Positions 57,773-64,000 of a DNA stretch of 64,000 nt are shown piece by piece. The position numbers and the translations under genes are program-made. Each line of letters starts with the position of its first letter. Position 1 is the first letter of the stretch. The notes under the pieces are model-generated. The model made no database searches. It had not been told where the DNA came from and worked only from the letters and a program-made list of their open reading frames with translations. Source of the stretch: Takakia lepidozioides (taxonomy: Eukaryota; Streptophyta; Takakiopsida; Takakiales; Takakiaceae); NCBI GenBank assembly GCA_030704615.1, contig CM060734.1, forward strand, positions 34,304,042 through 34,368,041, written 5' to 3'.

Positions 57773-57960
57773 CTGTACCTGGGGGAAGGTACAACACTGC
57801 AATACTTTTGGCCAGTGCACTCCTTTACTCTCCCTCCACCTTTCACACCTATCCCAGTACTGTACCTAGGACCCAGTCATTTAATCTCCCTCCACTTTTC
57901 AGACCCATCCCATCTCTGTACTGTGTACCTGGGGGAAGGTACAACATTGCAAGACTTTTG
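57773..57960. repeat. Direct duplication, ~150 bp apart
   Basis: CTGGGGGAAGGTACAACA(C/T)TGCAA(T/G)ACTTTTG occurs at about 57779 and 57930. The TCTCCCTCCAC(C/T)TTTCA(C/G)AC block between and after it is also doubled. Confidence 0.8.
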
Positions 57961-60651
57961 ACAACTATTGGGCGGGTTCTTTGATGTCCTTGCGAAGCCC
58001 CCGTTTGTAAGGACCCAGCCAGGATTTCTTAGTTAGAGAGCATGGCACCTTATGAGGAGGGATTTTCCTGCCAAGTGAAGATGGCACCCTTGTGCTCTTG
58101 TATAAGCCTTCTGACGAGGGAAAAATCAAAATGCGAAATCCTTGCTGTTTCTTTACGCAGGGTGAGGCCCCTCATTTCAGGAAGGCCCCTGTCATGGGGC
58201 CTCACCCGACACTAAAATACTTACCCTTGGCACTGTAGGATCAATGCCCAGTTGGGACCAGTATTGTGCCTGTATGCGTGGTTGAACCTTGGTAAGGAAT
58301 ATAGATATGAATACGTGTATATTGAAGAACATACCATGGGGGTATGTACTCAGTTGTACATGTATTGAGGGGAGTATGTCCTTAGGGTTTCACCCACACA
58401 TACCATACCAGTATGGGTAAGCACACGCGTAGCAAGGTCCCCATACCAGTGTTGCAGGCGAGGTCAGTGCGGATGGAGCTAGGTATGAGTGTCAGTTAGT
58501 GCAGCTAGTCTAAATCTGTACTATCATTTTGTTAACTCAAATTATTTTGTTGCAATTTAGACTTCATTTGCCTTTCACTGCTTCATGCTACTTTGGATTA
58601 CCTCTGTCTAGTACTGTTTCATAGTTCAAACCACAATTAGCTTTGTGCTTTGTTCTATGTATGGTGAGCAATAGAAATACCATACCAATGCTCATATGTC
58701 TAGGTAGTATCATTTTTGTTCAAAGACAATACCAATACCACGATGTACTTATTGAGCTTTCCATTAAATAGCTGATGGTTCGACTCCTATATAAATATAA
58801 ATATAAACAGTTCAAACAGTTTACATAGCAAGAGAGAGAATTTTTGTAGAAAAGAGCGTCAGATGTGAGACTCTCTACAAACTCAGTAGCACTCACCAGC
58901 AAGCCCAATGACACAATCCCCAAAGAACAACCTTAATCTAATAAAGGAGGTCATTTTGATTGAGAGCCTAGCGAGCCGTCATGACAACTACAACTGAAGC
59001 ACAACCCCCATTTTTGATCTACTTACACTATGCACCTTCAAGCACATAAGGATTGATTGAATCACATATCTAAAAAGGGTGCTTGCTACGACCTGGAGCA
59101 GCCGCTACCCTAGTCGTCCTGGAGCCACCACTCCAAGCTCCTGCTAGAGCAACTCACTGGCCCCACCACCCTCCTGCCACCACTCCTGTCGTCGTTCTTC
59201 AATGCTCCATAAGTTTCCAGATCGTAGGTTGTTCTAGAATATTCCTAAGCCCAACCGCCCCGTCGTTTTTTTCTAGAACTTTCCCCTATTTCTACGCAGG
59301 GACCTACACCTGCCCTCATTATTCGCACGTTCCAGTGGCCCAGCCCGCCCTCCCCATTGGCTGGGCCATTCGTCTTTTTCTGACCTTTCCGGTTAACGCC
59401 TTGGGATCCTTCATTTTCAGACCCTTCATTCCGTTAATTAATACAGGTGGCCTTATTACATTGGCCCCCTCTTTTAACTCCTGGACCACGCTAATTCCTA
59501 GACCACTCTAGAATTAACCGGCCCGAATGCAACTACTTTACATATTTATATGCAGACCAAAATATAAGTATTCATACCAGCCTATTCATATCCAAGTTGC
59601 TCATACCTATATAGATGTACCTATACCAGCCTAGTATTAAAAAAAATGGGTGGGACCTCTCATACGAGGACCACTCTGATGGATGTACGTCTTTGGTAGT
59701 TGAGTATTAAAAAATGGACGTACGTCCAACTCTGGTTGGGACCCATCACCCTTGCCATCTGGAGTCTCTCAATCCAATTTGCCACATCCTGGCTTTCTCT
59801 CCCGCAAAAAAAGTACATCTATTCCGGAGGGGCTCCTCATTCTAAACGTGTTTACTTCTATTAAATCCTTTGATATCTAAAGTCTCATTCACGGAATTTA
59901 AACCATCTCTCATTGTGGAGAGGATGTCTTGTAAGAGTTGCGTATCCACCTTGTGTTTAAGTTCTCAACCAAAGTACAATAATTTTTTTGATTCAACAGT
60001 GAATGACTTTGATGCAAACAATTCCATTGACAGACCTAACCATGTGTCTAAAATATTGGGCCCATCCTCGACAAGGGGCAGTAGCCGTACGGCGAAGTGG
60101 TTTTTAGACACGCCAACTTGGCCGGAGTCTTCTCTCTCTAAAATACGATATTCTTGGCTCATTCTGTGGCTGTTGGTCAATGATTACAATGTCTCCAACA
60201 GCAGGGTTTGTAGAGAATATTGAACTATCTAGGCTTGGCATTTTGAAAACACTTTGTTATTCAATTCTATCCCTTGTACCATTCCCATATGGAATTTCCC
60301 ATTTGTGAGCATCTCCATTCCACCTCCCCATGTCACTTCCCTATATTCAAGAGTATTTATGCTCTCCCAATTACCTTCAACCCTTACCCATAGGATACTA
60401 TTCTTCTCCCTCCTGCATGAGTCTAATGTGAATGTGTCCATCATAAAGTCTCCATGCCGGGTTGAATAAGTAGACTCTTGGATCCCTATAAGTGCGATTA
60501 GCACTGAAACATAGCAAAATATCTCATATTCTAGGTTGCTCAGGAATAAGATATTGGTCTCTTCCTAGCATTGAACAAGACTATTACCCCTTTTGAGACT
60601 AAGTTGTAACGTTCATGATCTTACTGCATCTACCTTTGTTGTGAAGACCTA

Positions 60652-60664
60652 TGGCTCTGATACC
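60652..60664 (-). other. Primer-binding site (initiator tRNA-Met type)
   Basis: GGTATCAGAGCCA on the minus strand starts exactly after the LTR end GTGTGACA. The sequence matches the common plant LTR-retrotransposon PBS complementary to tRNA-iMet. Confidence 0.85.
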
Positions 60665-61061
60665 TGTCACACTTGCTAACAAAGCTCATTAGTCACAACA
60701 ACAAAAGGGGGTGTCGTGCGCATACATATCGCTACACAACTACATCGCTATCCAAACCACACCACACATAGATGCACAATAAAGTAGTCTGCCACAATCA
60801 GGCTCAAGTCGAGAGAGATGAGTTGCGCGACTGACGCTCTCGTGAAGATAAGATGGTTCAGGTGTCAAGCTCAAAATTGACACCTGACTTAACACTTGAA
60901 CTAAATCCAAGTGTTAAATACAAATAACTAGTTTTATTCTAGTTAGTTTCACACTGTGTTTATTTAACTTGACAGCTGTCGTGCGCATACATATCGCTAC
61001 ACAACTACATCGTTGTCCAAACCACACCACACATAGATGCACAATAAAGTAGTCTGCCACA
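60665..61061 (-). repeat. 397-bp LTR with an internal 85-bp direct repeat
   Basis: It starts TGTGGCAGACTACTTTATTG (61061) and ends GTGTGACA (60665), with TG...CA termini, PPT on one side and PBS on the other. The first 85 bp (61061-60977) are repeated at 60796-60712 with two differences. The repeated unit itself starts TG and ends CA. Confidence 0.85.
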
Positions 61062-61075
61062 ATCGCCCCCCTAGC
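61062..61075 (-). other. Polypurine tract
   Basis: CTAGGGGGGCGAT abuts the LTR start on the minus strand, where plus-strand DNA synthesis is primed. Confidence 0.75.
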
Positions 61076-61321
61076 TGGTGGATAGGTCCCTCTAACTCCA
61101 GATAGCTACAAGATGTAATAGCCACAGCCGTACTAAGTTCTCTATCACTGGCCCTGTTGTACTCAAACTCTGTAGACCAAGAGGCCGGGTACAAGAGTAG
61201 CCCCATCGTTAGTCGCCGTCTTGCAATCTGTGAACTTGAGCCAGGATCTCGTGTGTTCAAGGTCTCCTAGTAGCTTGGCCTTGCATTTCTTGTTAGCCTC
61301 CCATGGTTGTATCCACTCCCT

Positions 61322-64000
61322 CTATCCAATGCATTGTGGACATAACCAATCCCCATCCGGAACCATCTCAAGAGGTGGAGTCAAGCATCCCATATGCCAA
61401 CCTCTAGAGCATCGATCACACACCAGCATGGTGGCTGCCCCTTTAGCAGACCCACACAACATGCACCTCAAACTTGCAGATACCACTGCCAGGTTTGGGT
61501 CAATCCTGCCATCGACATTCGGAAGGTGACATGGCGCACAATTACGCACATGGTCCTTCCAAGTTATGCCATCCCGACCCTCCAAGACCAAGATGCGTGA
61601 GGGCAAGACCTCTCGAACCCTCAAAATAACACGTCTTGCAGTCATATCCAAGGTCGTAGGAGCAGTCTGCTGTAGATAGACATAGTCACCAGGGTTGAAT
61701 CTCCGAACCCCAGGACGATAGCCCCGACCACGTATGGTAGCATACCTCAACGTATCACGGTGTTGTGCAATGGCAAGGTTCTCGAAAGCCATGGGCATGA
61801 CTTTCTTGAACAATTCTGCACGCTGCTCACATGCACGTGCCCACACGTCCGGATCGTCAAGGTTAAGAACTGTAGCAGCTTCTCTGCGAATGGATGTAGG
61901 CAAATCCGGCTCTCGGCCAAAGAGAAGAAAGTATGGTGAGAAGGAGGCAAGTGATGTTTGCTTGCTGAACCTGTAGCCCATGGCTAACCAGGGTAACTGA
62001 AGGTCCCAATCTCCTAGGTGTCCCTTCTGCAAGCCATACTTGCGCAAACCCCTCTTTACTATCTGAACAACTCTCTCTGCCAAGCCATCGGCCTCAGGAT
62101 GATCCCGAGAAGTGGTGCGGTGGTTTATCAAGGCCTTGTCACACAAAGCCTGAAACTCCCCCAAGAACTCTCTCCCTTGGTCCGTGAGTACCTCAGCTGG
62201 AGCACCGAATCGGCTAAGCACACAATCCAAGAATGCATACGCAGCTCCCTCACTAGCCTTATATGGAACCAATTCAATCCACTTGGAGAAGTGCTCCACC
62301 ATCACCAATACGTACTTGTTGTGACGCATGGTCAGTGGCAATGGCCCTGCGAAGTCAAGACTCCACCTGTAGCCCAATCCCATGATCGGAAGAGGGTGCA
62401 ATTGTGGAGTAGGGGCGTTGAATGAAGCACGCACCCTGTCACACACCATGCACCTAGCCACAAATTGTTGCACCTCTATGTGCATACCACGCCACCAATA
62501 CTGCCCCTGCAGTAGACTATGAGTGCGTCGTACCCCAAAATGCCCCAACTCCTCATGGGCATGCCGCACTAACCGTGCCCGCTGTGTTGGGTGAGGCACA
62601 ATCCTCACTCGACCATCCTCCCACACTCGGAGCAGGTGTGTCCCCTCCCACTTGAACCTCTTGGCTCGTTGTAGGATCCGATCCCTCTCCTTGGCAGTCA
62701 CAGTGGCTGCAGTGCCTCCAGTGCGGAGGTAGTCCAACACAATTGAATCCTCATGTATATCTTTGGCGCCACCTTGCTCATTGCTGGCCTCAGGGTCCTC
62801 AGACACTTGATCTATAGTCATCCCTGTTGCAGGTCCAACCTGGCCTCCCGCTGCCAAGATACACAGGAATGCAGATGCATGCCATCCGGGCACCATCTCC
62901 TCGTCCGTCTCACCATGCCACCGAGCTCCAGTGTCATCCTGCTGGCTCGTGCATGGATTGCGACTCAACCTATCTGCATTGCGATTGACCAAACCCGGTC
63001 GATGCACAACCTGAAAGTCATATTCTTGAAGGATGAGTGCCCACCGTGCAAGCTTCCCCGTAAGCTTGTCTGACTCCATCAACCACTTGAGTGGTTGGTG
63101 ATCCGTGACAAGGGTGAAGAGATTGCCGTATAGATAGCACCTGAAGTGTGCCACGGCCCACACTGCAGCTAAGCATTCTCCCTCATATGAACTATACTTA
63201 GACTCTGCAACGTTGTTCGAACGGCTAGCATAAGCCACTACGAACTCTCTTCCCTCATCATCCATTGTGTGAGCACCGCTCCAAGCCCCAGCATGCTCCA
63301 ATCTGTATGCAGCTGAAAAGAACGCCCCCTAATAGGCCGTCTCAAGATGGGCGCCGAGGTCAACCTCGCCTTGAGCTCTTGAAAAGCTTGTTCTTGCTCA
63401 TCTTCCCACTGACACTCCTGGTCCACCTTGGTCAGCTTGGTTAGAGCCTTTGCAATGGCACTAAATCCCTTAACAAACCGTCTATAATAGTTTGCTAACC
63501 CCATGAAAGCTCGAACTCGGCTCACATCCATGGGGCGTGGAACCTGTGCAATGGACTCTACCTTAGTCTGCTGTACCCCCAATCCTCCAGGATATATCAT
63601 GTGACCCAGATACTCAATCTGGTTGTGGAAAAACTTGCACTTTCCCGGATGTAACTTCAATCCGTGCGCCCTCAAGCGCTCAAATACCCCCTGAAGGTGT
63701 CTCTCATGCTCCTCCACCGTAGCACTAAAGATGATGATGTCATCTATGTAGCACCGAGCAAACTCCACCCCTGCTAGAATCCTGTCCATGACTCTTTGAA
63801 ACTCAGCAGGAGCGTTTTTAAGCCCAAATGGTAAGAACCGCCACTGGTATAGGCAATCCTTCCCGTGCTCATTGATCCCCCAGAATGCCGTCTTTTGCTT
63901 ATCCGCCTCCTTGATCGGCAACTGGTGATATCCGGATCGTAAATCCAACGTGCTAAAGACCTTGGCATGCCCAATGGCATCAAAGATCTCCTCTGGTGTT
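61322..64000 (-). CDS. Ty3/gypsy pol: RT, RNase H, integrase, C-terminal PHD finger (partial)
   Basis: RT enters from the right edge: TPEEIFDAIGHAKVFSTLDL, RFLPFGLKNAPAEFQRVMD, then the catalytic YIDD. RNase H begins near 63330 (QLHTDWSMLGLGAVLTQ). A one-base deletion at about 63278 moves the frame from the 63948-63238 ORF to the 63301-61322 ORF (VAYASRSNN, VTDHQPLKWLM). Integrase has the zinc motif H-x4-H ... C-x2-C (HAHEELGHFG, ARCMVCD) and DDE acids in WSLDFAGPLP, LTDQGREF and DGLAERVVQ. It then has FNPGDYVYLQQ. The last ~50 residues form a PHD finger (CMLCG, MLVCDRCSRGWHMGCL, WLCPQC), where chromoviruses carry a chromodomain. PHD fingers read histone tails, so this may steer integration. 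Stop at 61322. Confidence 0.92.

Larger units (their letters stand above)
56547..60651. other. No gene recognised; hairpin and tandem duplication inside
   Basis: Contains the 57228-57327 hairpin and 57.77-57.96 kb duplication (listed separately). Minus frames at 59965-60180 and 60229-60504 (FASKSFTVESKKLLYFG, ALIGIQESTYSTRH) look coding-like and would lie just after the primer-binding site at 60652, so they could be leader or gag remnants of the tandem gypsy copy. I cannot assign them. Confidence 0.4.
60652..64000 (-). mobile_element. Ty3/gypsy retrotransposon, 3' half, plus primer-binding site of a tandem copy
   Basis: Minus-strand order from the right edge is reverse transcriptase, RNase H, integrase with PHD finger, polypurine tract and 3' LTR. 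Directly beyond the LTR comes a tRNA-iMet-type primer-binding site, as if another internal region followed. The 5' half lies beyond 64000. Only one frameshift is seen in the coding part, so the element is young. Confidence 0.85.

Noticed and set aside
60712-61061. 350-bp TRIM element with 85-bp LTRs
   Set aside because: No PBS follows the first unit, the 5-bp flanks (GGGGG and ATCGC) differ, and PPT and PBS positions instead define one 397-bp LTR.

Overview
This window is nuclear DNA from a land plant with a large, transposon-rich genome. Host-type genes seen are a PNGase A glycosidase relative, a DUF4228/PADRE protein and an E-class PPR protein. GT-AG introns, plant-type hAT, MULE, pogo, piggyBac, LINE and LTR elements and an exact 500-N scaffold gap support this. 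The PPR style and the low gene density suggest a seed-free plant such as a fern or lycophyte; that is inference, and no species marker is visible.

Layout. 0-10.8 kb: PNGase A relative with a nonsense codon (1.9-3.9 kb), hAT remnant (7.3-7.9 kb), start of a PADRE gene cut by the gap. 11.3-12.7 kb: 5' LTR and leader ORF of LTR family A (minus). 16.7-18.8 kb: well-preserved pogo transposase. 22.2-24.3 kb: piggyBac remnant and a RING-finger pseudogene. 24.8-26.8 kb: a 118-bp tandem repeat and two long foldbacks.

26.9-39.9 kb is the most informative block. A protein-kinase-like gene (minus) is split by an 11,492-bp element (27274-38765) flanked by an 11-bp target-site duplication. The kinase reading frame rejoins in phase across it. 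The element holds two head-to-head genes: a decayed MULE-type transposase with a SWIM zinc finger (plus), and a nine-exon, phase-consistent gene (minus) for a protein of about 1,107 residues that joins a ParB-like domain to a beta-class DNA amino-methyltransferase domain. The introns of the second gene are loaded with 24-bp palindromes.

40.2-46 kb: an unknown decayed gene, an array of 19 short GC-rich hairpins at a ~52-bp period, and a hAT pseudogene. 45.9-51.2 kb: 3' part of a second family A LTR element, with an integrase tail, zinc knuckles, a >1,100-codon post-pol reading frame, polypurine tract and LTR. 54.3-56.5 kb: PPR pseudogene and LINE 3' end. 60.65-64 kb: 3' LTR, tandem primer-binding site and pol of a Ty3/gypsy element whose integrase ends in a PHD finger; it runs off the right edge.

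Most premature stops in the decayed genes are TGA or TAG where CGA or CAG would restore the family sequence, as expected from deamination of methylated cytosine. The ParB-methyltransferase gene has no such stops.
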